Positions 34,550 to 43,070 of a stretch of 64,000 bases of DNA are shown one piece after another. The translations under genes and the position numbers were made by a program. Within the stretch, counting starts at the first letter, position 1. Every line of letters begins with the position of its first letter. Source of the stretch: Azospirillum sp. RU38E (GTDB lineage Bacteria; Pseudomonadota; Alphaproteobacteria; Azospirillales; Azospirillaceae); NCBI RefSeq assembly GCF_900188385.1, contig NZ_FZOI01000001.1:806001-870000 (forward strand), in the 5' to 3' direction. The notes beneath the pieces were generated by a model. It searched no databases. It was not told the DNA's origin and was given only the letters and a program-made list of their open reading frames with translations.

Positions 34550-35908
34550 TCACGGATGACGGATGGTCAGCGTCTGGCAGCTTTGCTGCCGGTCCAGTCG
34601 CAGGCTGGCCCCGTCCGGCCAGATGATTTCCAGCTGATCCACCTGATGGGTGGCCCCCAGCCCGAAATGGGCCACCGGTTCCATCTGGCAGAGATAGCCT
34701 GAACCGGCGCAGATGGCGCGCATCTGCTGCCGCCCGCCGGCCCACAGCCGCACCAGCGCCCCCCGGGCCGGTGCACCGGCCTTGGTCAGCGGCCGCACCC
34801 GCAGCCAATGATGGCCGCGCGGCTCCGCGATGAACAGGGACAGTGGCTGGGCCGCCTGTTCGCCATGCGCCACCAGCAATTCCAACTGGCCGTCGCCATC
34901 CAGATCGGCAACGGCGGCCCCGGTGCCCAGGCCGTGGGGCAGGGTGGCGTCGCCGGCATCCAGCAGCACCCAGCGCTGATCCCGCCAGCCGAACAGCCGG
35001 TTGGGCTGGCCCAGATTATTGAAGAAAATCTCCTCGTACCCGTCATTATCGAAATCAGCGACGATGACGGTACGGGTGCGCGATGTCTGCGCCATCTCCG
35101 GCGGGGCGACATCAGCGAATCCACCGCCGCCGCCCTGCTGGTACAGCCGGTGGCGGCCTTCCCAATTGGCCAGCACCAGATCGAACCGCCCATCCTCCCC
35201 ATCCAGCAGGGCCACGCCCCGCGCGGCCTGGGCCGGATCGGCCAGCCCCAGGGCCTCCGCCATCTCCAGGAAATGCCCGCTGCCATCATTGCGGAACAGC
35301 AGGTTGGAGCCCGCTTCCATGCCGATGAAAATATCCGGCCGGCCGCCCAGCAGCGGGGCCGCCAGCAGGGACCGGCCAGCCCCCGGCCCATCCAACCCGC
35401 AATCATCGGCCACATCCTGCACCCGTCCCCGCGTGCCCATTTCATAAAGCCGCAGCGGCCCGCCATGGTTGGCGACGATAAAGCCGTAGCGGCCGTTGCC
35501 GCTGCGGTCGATCACGCCGACACTGCGCCCGGCGAAACGGTTGGCGGCGGCAAAATTCTCCGACAGGGCGAACAGGTCGATCCAGCGCTGGCCGAAACAG
35601 GCAAACAGCCGATCGCTGACCTGTTTGGGCCCGGAATGGCCGTCATTGTTGAGGATATACAGCTCCTCCCGCCCATCGCCATCCAGGTCGCCGCAGGCCA
35701 GCCCCACGGCGCGCCGCCCGGCGTCGGCGATCAGCGGGTCGGTGATGTCGACCAGCCGATGGCCATCCCATTTCAGCAGACGATTCGGGCCGCCATAGCC
35801 GGCCACCATAATCTCGTCATGCCCATCGCCATCCAGATCGGCCACCGCCACACCGTAATGCAGCGCTGGAACATTACCGGAAATCAGGTTGGAGCATTCG
35901 ATGAACAT
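34550..35908 (-). CDS. FG-GAP/VCBS repeat protein with ASPIC/UnbV C-terminus
   Basis: About 452 residues. Calcium-type FG-GAP motifs recur (VADLDGDGHDE, CGDLDGDGREE, VADFDNDGYEE, VADLDGDGQLE), forming a beta-propeller, and the last 80 residues (GALVRLWAGGRQQMR...DQLEIIWPDGA) match the ASPIC/UnbV domain of CRTAC1-like proteins. Unusually there is no signal peptide at the ATG (35908) or the GTG one codon earlier. Function unknown; propellers of this type often bind proteins or glycans outside cells. Confidence 0.82.
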   Translation of the reverse strand: MFIECSNLISGNVPALHYGVAVADLDGDGHDEIMVAGYGGPNRLLKWDGHRLVDITDPLIADAGRRAVGLACGDLDGDGREELYILNNDGHSGPKQVSDRLFACFGQRWIDLFALSENFAAANRFAGRSVGVIDRSGNGRYGFIVANHGGPLRLYEMGTRGRVQDVADDCGLDGPGAGRSLLAAPLLGGRPDIFIGMEAGSNLLFRNDGSGHFLEMAEALGLADPAQAARGVALLDGEDGRFDLVLANWEGRHRLYQQGGGGGFADVAPPEMAQTSRTRTVIVADFDNDGYEEIFFNNLGQPNRLFGWRDQRWVLLDAGDATLPHGLGTGAAVADLDGDGQLELLVAHGEQAAQPLSLFIAEPRGHHWLRVRPLTKAGAPARGALVRLWAGGRQQMRAICAGSGYLCQMEPVAHFGLGATHQVDQLEIIWPDGASLRLDRQQSCQTLTIRHP

Positions 35909-36090
35909 CACCGTCCCCTGCCAGATGGACCCGTTGGGTATGAACCTGTTGATACGCCCATTGGCGCGGCTGCGGCAAGCGACCCCTCCGGGTCAAGGGC
36001 GCAGTAACGCATGGCCGGACCGCATCGGCCAAAAGCCCTGCAACACCGCCAGTCAACCCTATTCTTGCGGCGTAGACCGGCAAAAAGCGC

Positions 36091-36118
36091 TTGTGGTGGG
36101 GACGGGATTTGGTACGAT
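36091..36118 (+). promoter_or_regulatory. Candidate promoter of nrdA
   Basis: TTGTGG (36091-36096) and TACGAT (36113-36118) are 16 bp apart, placing a start near 36125. The strong NrdR box begins 16 bp after the -10, and a weak box (36102-36115, 8 of 14 matches) overlaps the promoter at 32-bp offset. Confidence 0.45.
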
Positions 36119-36133
36119 CCGGCCTCTCAGCAA

Positions 36134-36147
36134 ACAAGATATTGTGT
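36134..36147. promoter_or_regulatory. NrdR box upstream of nrdA
   Basis: ACAAGATATTGTGT is the reverse complement of ACACAATATCTTGT, the known NrdR-box form. NrdR represses ribonucleotide reductase genes when dATP is high. The site lies 52 bp before the nrdA start codon and just downstream of the proposed promoter. Confidence 0.8.
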
Positions 36148-36157
36148 CCACTGCAAG

Positions 36158-36166
36158 TTATCCACA
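36158..36166 (+). promoter_or_regulatory. Perfect DnaA box in the nrdA leader
   Basis: TTATCCACA is an exact consensus DnaA box, 11 bp after the NrdR box and 33 bp before the ATG. DnaA regulation of nrdAB is established in E. coli; here it would tie dNTP supply to replication initiation. A 9-bp match can occur by chance, but its position is striking. Confidence 0.55.
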
Positions 36167-36198
36167 GCGTCTGCACTGGGGAAAACGGGGTATAGGTC

Positions 36199-38061
36199 AT
36201 GCGCGACGGCGAAGTGAATGAATGGGTTCCGCAGGGTGGCGATGTGTTCGGTCAGGTGCAGATGGTGAAACATCCCGCCGTGGTCGTTGATCGCTCCCGC
36301 GATGAGCTGTTGACTGCCTTCGGCAAGGCCACGCTGAACGACCGCTATCTGATGCCGGGCGAATCCTATCAGGATCTGTTTGCCCGCGTCGCCAGCTATT
36401 ACGCGGATGATCAGAGCCACGCCCAGCGCCTGTATGACTATATCTCCCGCCTCTGGTTCATGCCGGCCACGCCGGTGCTGTCCAATGGCGGCACCAGCCG
36501 TGGTCTGCCCATTTCCTGCTTCCTGAACGAGGCCAGCGACAGCCTGGAAGGCATTGTCGGCCTGTGGAACGAGAATGTCTGGCTGGCGGCCAAGGGTGGC
36601 GGTATCGGCTCCTATTGGGGCAATCTGCGCTCCATCGGGGAGCAGGTGAAGGATAGCGGCAAGACCAGCGGCGTCATCCCCTTCATCCGGGTGATGGACA
36701 GCCTGACGCTGGCCATTTCCCAGGGTTCGCTCCGCCGGGGTTCGGCCGCCTGCTATCTGCCGATCACCCATCCGGAGGTGGAGGAATTCATCGAGATGCG
36801 CCGCCCCACCGGCGGCGATCCCAACCGCAAGGCGCTGAACCTGCATCATGGCATCTCCATCACCGACGCCTTCATGCGCGCGGTGGAGAATGACGAGGAA
36901 TGGGGCCTGACCAGCCCGAAGGATGGCCGCATCCTGCGCCGGGTGAAGGCGCGCGACCTGTGGATCCGCATCCTGACGGCGCGGGTGGAAACGGGTGAAC
37001 CCTACCTGCTGTTCATCGACCATGTGAACCGCGCCATCCCGCAGCATCACAAGCTGGCCGGGCTGAATGTGAAGATGTCCAACCTGTGCAGCGAAATCAC
37101 GCTGCCGACGGGTCTGGACCCCTGGGGCAAGCAGCGCACCGCCGTCTGCTGTCTCTCCTCCCTGAACCTGGAATATTTCCTGGAATGGCAGGATCACCCG
37201 ACCTTTATCGAGGATACGCTGCGCTTCCTGGATAATGTCATGACGGACTTCATCCAGAAGGCCCCGTCGGACATGGAGCGCGCCAAATATTCCGCCATGC
37301 GCGAACGGTCGGTTGGCCTGGGCGTCATGGGCTTCCACAGCTTCCTGCAAAGCCAGATGATCCCGCTGGAAGGGGTGATGGCCAAGGTGTGGAACAAGCG
37401 CATGTTCGCCCTGATCAAGCGCCAGGCTGATGCCGCTTCGGTGAAGCTGGCGCATGAGCGGGGGCCGTGCCCGGATGCCGCCGAATATGGCATCATGGAG
37501 CGCTTCTCCAACAAGATCGCCATTGCGCCGACGGCATCCATCTCCATCATCACCGGCGGTGCTTCGCCGGGGATTGAGCCGAACGCCGCCAATGCCTTCA
37601 CCCACAAGACCCTGTCGGGCAGCCATTCGGTGCGCAACCCGTACCTGGAAAAGCTGCTGGAGCAGAAGGGCCGCAATGATGAAGATACCTGGTCCGACAT
37701 CACCCTGAATGGCGGTTCCGTCCAGCATCTGGATTTCCTGACCCAGGAGGAGAAGGATGTGTTCAAGACGGCGTTCGAGCTGGACCAGCGCTGGCTGATC
37801 GAACATGCCGCCGACCGCACGCCCTATGTTTGCCAGAGCCAGTCGCTGAACGTCTTCCTGCCGGCGGACGTGCATAAGCGCGACCTGCATCAGATCCATA
37901 TGCTGGCCTGGAAGAAGGGCGTGAAGAGCCTCTACTACCTGCGCTCCCTGTCGGTGCAGCGTGCGGAAAGCAATGTCACCAAGACCATTGGCACCGACAA
38001 GCCGGCGCCTGTGGCCCCTGTGGAAACGAACAAGTACGAGGAATGCCTCGCCTGCCAGTGA
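36199..38061 (+). CDS. nrdA: Ribonucleotide reductase class Ia alpha subunit, no ATP-cone
   Basis: 620 residues. Catalytic cysteines are in LPISCFLNEA, SNLCSEITLP and TAVCCLSSLNLE; the radical-transfer and barrel segments (SERSVGLGVMGFHSFL-type, PTASISIITGGASPGIEP) are intact, and the C-terminus ends ECLACQ, the thioredoxin-reducible pair. It is about 140 residues shorter than E. coli NrdA because it starts after the position of the ATP-cone, so it lacks the usual dATP off-switch. The partner nrdB lies 3.8 kb downstream instead of adjacent. A strong terminator follows. Confidence 0.95.
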   Translation: MRDGEVNEWVPQGGDVFGQVQMVKHPAVVVDRSRDELLTAFGKATLNDRYLMPGESYQDLFARVASYYADDQSHAQRLYDYISRLWFMPATPVLSNGGTSRGLPISCFLNEASDSLEGIVGLWNENVWLAAKGGGIGSYWGNLRSIGEQVKDSGKTSGVIPFIRVMDSLTLAISQGSLRRGSAACYLPITHPEVEEFIEMRRPTGGDPNRKALNLHHGISITDAFMRAVENDEEWGLTSPKDGRILRRVKARDLWIRILTARVETGEPYLLFIDHVNRAIPQHHKLAGLNVKMSNLCSEITLPTGLDPWGKQRTAVCCLSSLNLEYFLEWQDHPTFIEDTLRFLDNVMTDFIQKAPSDMERAKYSAMRERSVGLGVMGFHSFLQSQMIPLEGVMAKVWNKRMFALIKRQADAASVKLAHERGPCPDAAEYGIMERFSNKIAIAPTASISIITGGASPGIEPNAANAFTHKTLSGSHSVRNPYLEKLLEQKGRNDEDTWSDITLNGGSVQHLDFLTQEEKDVFKTAFELDQRWLIEHAADRTPYVCQSQSLNVFLPADVHKRDLHQIHMLAWKKGVKSLYYLRSLSVQRAESNVTKTIGTDKPAPVAPVETNKYEECLACQ

Positions 38062-38096
38062 GCCATTCAAAAAATTCACATCTGATTAAAGTCGTG

Positions 38097-38133
38097 CCCC
38101 GCCGCTGTCTGAACAGCGGCGGGGTTTTTGTTT
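38097..38133 (+). terminator. Rho-independent terminator of nrdA
   Basis: A perfect 12-bp stem (38097-38108 with 38113-38124), CTGA loop, then TTTTTGTTT. Confidence 0.9.
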
Positions 38134-38501
38134 GGCGCCAAGAGGGTCAGCAAAAGGATGCATACCTTCTTATGATGATGTTAGTCTTCGCTAAGAAAAA
38201 AGAGCCAGTATGTTCCAAGGTGTATCCGCTTTTGCCTAAATTTTGCTCACATTATTATTTTTACTATATTTATATGTTACACGGCAATTTTAAATTGGGT
38301 TTCCAAATGTATCATAATATTCCGGTTTATTATTCGGGGGGTTTCCACTAAGTATAAAGCAATAATTCTTAGTTTTTACCAGATTTTAAGTATACGATTT
38401 AATGTTAAGATGTGTTAAGGCGTCCCTGCTTAATTTTGATTCGCTTTTCCATTTTGTAAAATTTAAGTTCCCCGCAAATATCCGCAGTTGGGGGAACTAT
38501 C
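38134..38501. other. AT-rich intergenic stretch before the chemoreceptor gene
   Basis: About 370 bp with markedly lower GC than anything around it, with many TTTA, ATTATT and TATATTTATA-like runs from about 38225 to 38460. A frame of about 100 codons crosses it but has no ribosome site or recognisable protein character. The 3' part must hold the promoter of the chemoreceptor gene. It could be a remnant of transferred DNA or a silenced, curved promoter. Confidence 0.55.
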
Positions 38502-40193
38502 GTGCTTTCGAATTTTAAGATCGCCACCAAAATATTTGCAGTGGTGGGCTTTCTTTGCCTTGTCTCTATGATCATCGCCGGGGTGGGCATGAATGGCACG
38601 GGCCAGATGGAAGATATGGCCCAGGAATCCAACAAGGCGGCGCGTGCCCAACGCTTGGCGGCGCAGGTAAACCGTTATGTGGTGATGATGAACCGGGCGG
38701 AATATGCCCTGGCCGCCAATCCGGCAGAGGTGGCGGATATTGAAAAGAGCGTCATTGAAATCAAAAAGCAGGCCCGTGACAATTTCAGCCAGCTGGAAAA
38801 ACTGATCGACGACAAGCAGGCGGCGATGCTGGCCAATATTCGCCAGAATTATGATCGTTATGAGAATGAACTGCAAAGCACGATTACCCGTACCAAAAGC
38901 GTCGGTGCGGTGACGATGAGCGATGCGCAAAAGATTATTTATAGCGAGGTGCTTTCCAGCCGTGTGGTGGCCGACAAGCTGCGCGAGGGCATGACGGATT
39001 TTGCCAATTACACCAACAATAAAGCAGACTTGATCGCTGACAAGGCCACCGAAACCGGTGATCGTGTCGGCTGGATACTGATGTTGGTGGCTGGTTTCGG
39101 CGTTGCCGTGGGGGCCGGCGGTGCCTGGGCTATCTCCAATTTCGGTGTGGTGAAGCCGCTGACGGCGGCCTTGGACTGCCTGCGCCGTCTGGCCAATGGG
39201 GAGTTGAACCTCACGATCGTTGGCAAGGGCCGCCGGGATGAGATCGGCGATATGGCTGACGCCATGCTGGTGTTCCAGGAAAACGCGGTCCAGCGCCTGA
39301 AATTGCAGGAACAGCAGGAAGCCGAGCAGCAGCAGCGCCTGGCCCGCGCCACCCGCATTCAGGATCTGGTGCAGGAATTCGAGAGCACGATGGGCAATGT
39401 GCTGGAGGTGATTTCGTCCGCCACCACTGAACTGGAAGCCACGGCCAATTCCATGTCCAGCACGGCGGAGCAGACGGAGCAGCAGTCCAGCGCTGTGGCG
39501 TCTGCGTCGGAGCAGGCAACCGCGAATGTGGAAACCATGGCGGCGGCAACAGAGGAACTGGCCGCGACGGTGCAGGAAGTCACCCGTCAGATGCATGATG
39601 CCCGCACCATCGCCGATGAGGCCGCCCGCGAAGCCGGCAGCAGCCGCGAACAGGTGGAAGCGCTGGAAGCGGCCGGGGAACGCATTGGCGATGTTGTCGC
39701 CATGATCCAGGATGTGGCCGGCCAGACCAACCTGCTGGCCCTGAATGCCACCATCGAGGCGGCGCGGGCAGGGGAGGCCGGCAAGGGCTTTGCCGTGGTG
39801 GCCAGCGAGGTCAAGCAACTGGCCAACCAGACTGCCCGCGCCACCGACGATATCCGCACCCAGGTGGAGGCGATGCGCGCCTCCATCAAGGCGGCGGCCG
39901 ACAAGATCGGCCATGTGGCCGGGGTGGTGGATCGCCTGAACCGGGTCGCGGCCAGTGTGGCCAGTGCGGCCGAACAGCAGGCCGCCGCCACGGCGGAAAT
40001 CGGCCGCAATGCCTCGGAAGCTGCGCGCGGCACGCAGGAAGTCTCCGCCACCATCCATCAGGTGCGGGAAGCGGCGGGCACCACGGCATCGGCGGCGGGG
40101 CAAGTTCTGGCCTCCGCCGGGGAGCTGGCACATAAGACGGTCGATATGCGCCAGGGGATCAGCCGCTTCATTGATGGCGTCCGCGCCGCCTGA
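38502..40193 (+). CDS. Methyl-accepting chemotaxis protein
   Basis: 563 residues. Membrane helix 1 (about 9-29), a periplasmic helical sensor (about 30-187, four-helix-bundle-like), helix 2 (about 188-211), HAMP (about 212-265, [21 protein letters not shown]) and a signalling domain with the hairpin tip [21 protein letters not shown] followed by [15 protein letters not shown]. No C-terminal CheR/CheB pentapeptide. Starts at GTG 38502 after GGGGGAAC. It is an orphan receptor inserted between nrdA and nrdB; the ligand is unknown. Confidence 0.95.
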   Translation: MLSNFKIATKIFAVVGFLCLVSMIIAGVGMNGTGQMEDMAQESNKAARAQRLAAQVNRYVVMMNRAEYALAANPAEVADIEKSVIEIKKQARDNFSQLEKLIDDKQAAMLANIRQNYDRYENELQSTITRTKSVGAVTMSDAQKIIYSEVLSSRVVADKLREGMTDFANYTNNKADLIADKATETGDRVGWILMLVAGFGVAVGAGGAWAISNFGVVKPLTAALDCLRRLANGELNLTIVGKGRRDEIGDMADAMLVFQENAVQRLKLQEQQEAEQQQRLARATRIQDLVQEFESTMGNVLEVISSATTELEATANSMSSTAEQTEQQSSAVASASEQATANVETMAAATEELAATVQEVTRQMHDARTIADEAAREAGSSREQVEALEAAGERIGDVVAMIQDVAGQTNLLALNATIEAARAGEAGKGFAVVASEVKQLANQTARATDDIRTQVEAMRASIKAAADKIGHVAGVVDRLNRVAASVASAAEQQAAATAEIGRNASEAARGTQEVSATIHQVREAAGTTASAAGQVLASAGELAHKTVDMRQGISRFIDGVRAA

Positions 40194-40217
40194 TCCAGCC
40201 GCAGGCCCGACAGGCCC

Positions 40218-40247
40218 ATGCCCTCGCCCCGTGTAAGGCGGGGGCAT
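40218..40247 (+). terminator. Possible hairpin after the chemoreceptor gene
   Basis: An 11-bp stem with one G-U pair (40218-40228 with 40237-40247) and an 8-nt loop; no T-run, so only a weak candidate. Confidence 0.35.
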
Positions 40248-40264
40248 AGCCATGGAATGGAACG

Positions 40265-40963
40265 ATGCGGCATCTCTGGTTTACCTGTTCGGCGCTGGCG
40301 CTTCTTCTGGTGCTGGCCGGTTGTTCATCGCGTCCCGATGCCCCCTCCGGCCATGGTGGCGGGTTTGCCGGGATGCGGGGCGGCCGGGTCGCGGTCAGCC
40401 CGGCGGGGGAGCCGCTGGGCCTGCCCGCCCATGATGAGGCGGCCTATGTCGCCGCTGTCACCCAATGGTTCCAGGCGGCCGATCTGGACAAGGATGGGGT
40501 GCTGTCGCGGGCGGAGATGCAGGCGGACACGGCCCGCTTCTTCCAGGCCATGGACAAGGATGGCGACCATGCCGTCAATACCCGCGAACTGGCAGAATAT
40601 CGCCAGGCAAGGCTGGCGGCCCTGCGGCCGCCCCGGCCCGATGAGGGGGAGGGGAAAAGCCTGCCGCGCCGGCAGGGGCCGCCCGCGGACCTGCCCGCGC
40701 CGGCCGGTGGCGGTGGGGGTGTCGGCGGCGGCGATGTCGTCATGGCGGCCGACACCAACCTGGATTTCCGCGTCACGCTGGAGGAATTGACCCATAAGGC
40801 GCTGGAACGGCTGGCCACCATGGATAGCGATCACGATGGCCGCGTCACCCTGGCAGAGCTGCAGGACTGGGCCGCCCAGGCCTATGGTGAAAAGCCCAGC
40901 CGTGGGCGCGGTGGCGGGGGCGGTGGTGGCGGTGGTCACCGCCGGCCTTCCGGGGGTATGTGA
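40265..40963 (+). CDS. EF-hand lipoprotein 1
   Basis: 232 residues. A lipoprotein signal peptide ends in the lipobox LVLAGC (Cys20). Four EF-hand loops are readable: ADLDKDGVLSRAE, MDKDGDHAVNTRE, ADTNLDFRVTLEE and MDSDHDGRVTLAE. The region between the two pairs is Pro/Gly-rich and the C-terminus is a glycine/arginine tail. It is probably a calcium-binding lipoprotein of the envelope. Paralogous to the next gene; both share a VAVSPAGE/AAVSPAGE stretch before the first hand. Confidence 0.82.
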   Translation: MRHLWFTCSALALLLVLAGCSSRPDAPSGHGGGFAGMRGGRVAVSPAGEPLGLPAHDEAAYVAAVTQWFQAADLDKDGVLSRAEMQADTARFFQAMDKDGDHAVNTRELAEYRQARLAALRPPRPDEGEGKSLPRRQGPPADLPAPAGGGGGVGGGDVVMAADTNLDFRVTLEELTHKALERLATMDSDHDGRVTLAELQDWAAQAYGEKPSRGRGGGGGGGGGHRRPSGGM

Positions 40964-41080
40964 CCCGAACCGGACCGGAAGGGCCTTTGCGCTTTCGGCT
41001 TTGCCTGTCATCGGTTAAGCCTTTGATCGCGGTGTGGCCGCTGTGGCGGCCCGGTTCTGGTGTAAAGGCGGGGGTTTCTT

Positions 41081-41704
41081 GTGGCTGGTGTCTTATCACG
41101 GGCTTTGCTGTTGCTCCCCCTGGCGCTTTCCCTGGCGGGCTGCGGTGGCGGCAGGGACAAGCTGCCCAACATCCGCTATGCGGCGGTCAGCCCGGCCGGT
41201 GAGCTGCTGGCCGCCCCCACCATGGATGCCGATGCCTATCGCGCCGCGATGCTGGGCTGGTTCGACCGGGCCGACGCCAACCATGATGGCCGGCTGGATG
41301 CGGCGGAGATGCGCGCCGATGCCGAACGCGCCTTTAAACTCTATGATCAGAATGGCGATGGCTTCGTCACCTCGGCGGAGATGACGGCCTATCGCGTCAA
41401 CTCCCCCTATCGCGCCACCCCGGTGCAGGGCGGCGGGCGCATCCGTCCCGGCCGTCTTAATCTGACCGCGGATGAGGCGGACACGGCCAGCCGTGATTCG
41501 CAGGGCCGACCGCAATATCGCATGGGTATCGATCCGGTGATGTCGGCCGATGCCAATGCCGATTTCCGGGTGACATTGGCGGAATTCCTGGCGCAAATGG
41601 CCATCCGCCATGGGCAGATGGACCGCAACGGCGATGGCGTTGTCTCCCGCGAGGAGTTCCTGGCCTTCGCCGATGGCCCGATGCGGGCCTGGCGAGAAGA
41701 GTAA
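41081..41704 (+). CDS. EF-hand lipoprotein 2
   Basis: 207 residues from GTG 41081 (GGCGGGGG upstream). Lipobox LSLAGC (Cys21). EF-hand loops ADANHDGRLDAAE, YDQNGDGFVTSAE, ADANADFRVTLAE and MDRNGDGVVSREE are paired around a basic linker (about 110-145). Same layout as the preceding paralogue but without the Gly-rich tail. Ends 145 bp before nrdB. The role is unknown. Confidence 0.82.
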   Translation: MAGVLSRALLLLPLALSLAGCGGGRDKLPNIRYAAVSPAGELLAAPTMDADAYRAAMLGWFDRADANHDGRLDAAEMRADAERAFKLYDQNGDGFVTSAEMTAYRVNSPYRATPVQGGGRIRPGRLNLTADEADTASRDSQGRPQYRMGIDPVMSADANADFRVTLAEFLAQMAIRHGQMDRNGDGVVSREEFLAFADGPMRAWREE

Positions 41705-41795
41705 GGAAATCCGGGCATTCCTGGCCCTTTGCCGGCCCCCTTGCCGGGATGCCCCCTTTTCTCTACATCAATCCGCATCGAAGGCGCTTCCCTGA

Positions 41796-41809
41796 TCCGG
41801 CTATTGTGT
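41796..41809. promoter_or_regulatory. NrdR-like box 1 upstream of nrdB
   Basis: TCCGGCTATTGTGT matches 10 of 14 positions of the strong nrdA box, including the complete TATTGTGT half. It lies exactly 32 bp (three helical turns) before box 2, the usual spacing of paired NrdR boxes. Confidence 0.6.
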
Positions 41810-41827
41810 TAGGTTGGCGCCATCACC

Positions 41828-41841
41828 ACAAAATATAGTGT
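41828..41841. promoter_or_regulatory. NrdR-like box 2 upstream of nrdB
   Basis: ACAAAATATAGTGT matches 12 of 14 positions of the strong nrdA box. It ends 8 bp before the nrdB ATG and includes TATAGT, a possible -10, so a bound repressor would cover the transcription start. Confidence 0.65.
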
Positions 41842-41849
41842 CGTCCGCC

Positions 41850-42818
41850 ATGGCTTCTCCCTTGTTGACACCCAATCCGGTCTACAAGCCCTTCCGTTAT
41901 CCCTGGGCCTATGAGGCCTGGCTGACCCAGCAGCGCCTGCATTGGCTGCCGGAGGAAGTGCCGCTGGCCGATGATGTGAAGGATTGGCGCAACAATCTGA
42001 CGACGGCGGAACAGAACCTCGTCACCCAGATTTTCCGCTTCTTCACCCAGGCGGATGTCGAGGTGAATAACTGCTATATGCGCCATTACAGCCGCGTCTT
42101 CACGCCCACCGAGGTGTGTATGATGCTGGCCGCCTTCTCCGCCATGGAGACGGTGCATATCGCCGCTTACAGTCACCTGCTCGATACGATCGGGATGCCG
42201 GAAGCGGAATACTCGGCCTTCCTCCATTATAAGGAGATGAAGGACAAGTATGATTATATGCAGGAATTCAATGTCGACAGCCTGACCGACATTGCCAAGA
42301 CCCTGGCCGTGTTCGGTGCCTTCACCGAAGGGCTGCAGCTGTTCGCCAGCTTTGCCATCCTGATGAACTTCCCCCGGCATAACAAGCTGAAGGGGATGGG
42401 CCAGATCGTCACCTGGTCGGTGCGGGATGAGACGCTGCACACCCAATCCATCATCCGCCTGTTCAAGACCTTCATCGCCGAAAATCCGGAGGTCTGGACC
42501 GAACAATTGCAGCAGGATCTGTACAAGGCCTGCCAGACGATTGTGGAGCATGAGGATGCCTTCATCGATCTGGCCTTCGAGATGGGGCCGATCGATGGGC
42601 TGACGGCGGAGGATGTGAAGCGCTATATCCGCTATATCGCCGACCGCCGGCTGGAACAGCTGGGGCTGAACAATGTCTATCATGTCGGCAAGAACCCGCT
42701 GCCCTGGATGGATGCCATCCTGAACGGGATTGAGCACACCAACTTCTTTGAAAATCGGGCCACCGAATATTCCCGCGCCGCCACCAAGGGCAGCTGGGAA
42801 GAGGCGTTTGCCGATTGA
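41850..42818 (+). CDS. nrdB: Ribonucleotide reductase class Ia beta subunit
   Basis: About 322 residues from ATG 41850; an in-frame TTG at 41814 lies inside the NrdR-box region and is rejected. Di-iron ligands include Glu100 and His103 in METVHIAAYSH, with the radical tyrosine at Tyr107; FTEGLQLFASF and RDETLHTQ supply the later Glu/Glu/His. There is no ATP-cone at the N-terminus. It carries the tyrosyl radical for NrdA. No Shine-Dalgarno is visible before the ATG, so the mRNA may be leaderless. Terminated by the hairpin at 42857. Confidence 0.95.
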   Translation: MASPLLTPNPVYKPFRYPWAYEAWLTQQRLHWLPEEVPLADDVKDWRNNLTTAEQNLVTQIFRFFTQADVEVNNCYMRHYSRVFTPTEVCMMLAAFSAMETVHIAAYSHLLDTIGMPEAEYSAFLHYKEMKDKYDYMQEFNVDSLTDIAKTLAVFGAFTEGLQLFASFAILMNFPRHNKLKGMGQIVTWSVRDETLHTQSIIRLFKTFIAENPEVWTEQLQQDLYKACQTIVEHEDAFIDLAFEMGPIDGLTAEDVKRYIRYIADRRLEQLGLNNVYHVGKNPLPWMDAILNGIEHTNFFENRATEYSRAATKGSWEEAFAD

Positions 42819-42856
42819 TTTTTCGCCTGCTGCGGTGGCGGCAGGCGGGGGAATTG

Positions 42857-42890
42857 AGGGCCGGCCGGGGAAACCGGGCCGGCCCTTTCT
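42857..42890 (+). terminator. Terminator of nrdB
   Basis: A 10-bp stem AGGGCCGGCC (42857-42866) with GGCCGGCCCT (42877-42886), then TTCTTC. The remaining bases to 43070 hold the leader of the pot operon and no gene. Confidence 0.75.
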
Positions 42891-43070
42891 TCATGCTCCC
42901 CACCGAGGCGGGGCGCGGCGCCTAAAGCGCTGGTTGCGTACGTTTAAAATTATGCTGGATTTACATGCTGCCTCTATCCATTTCCGGCGTCCCGCGTGTA
43001 GAATTGTGCGTTGCGTGAACAAGCACGCGCCCTAACCGATATTGCCAACCGGACAGGAATAGATACGGAC

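Noticed and set aside
36158-36166. The DnaA box as evidence for a replication origin
   Set aside because: Only one box was found and there is no AT-rich unwinding element or dnaA/parAB/hemE context; regulation of nrdA explains it better.
36127-38079. Antisense frame over nrdA
   Set aside because: nrdA is complete on the plus strand with its cysteines and C-terminal pair; the opposite frame has no family character.
38043-38351. A 102-codon frame running from the nrdA end into the AT-rich stretch
   Set aside because: It overlaps the nrdA C-terminus and its terminator hairpin, has no ribosome site and no protein character.
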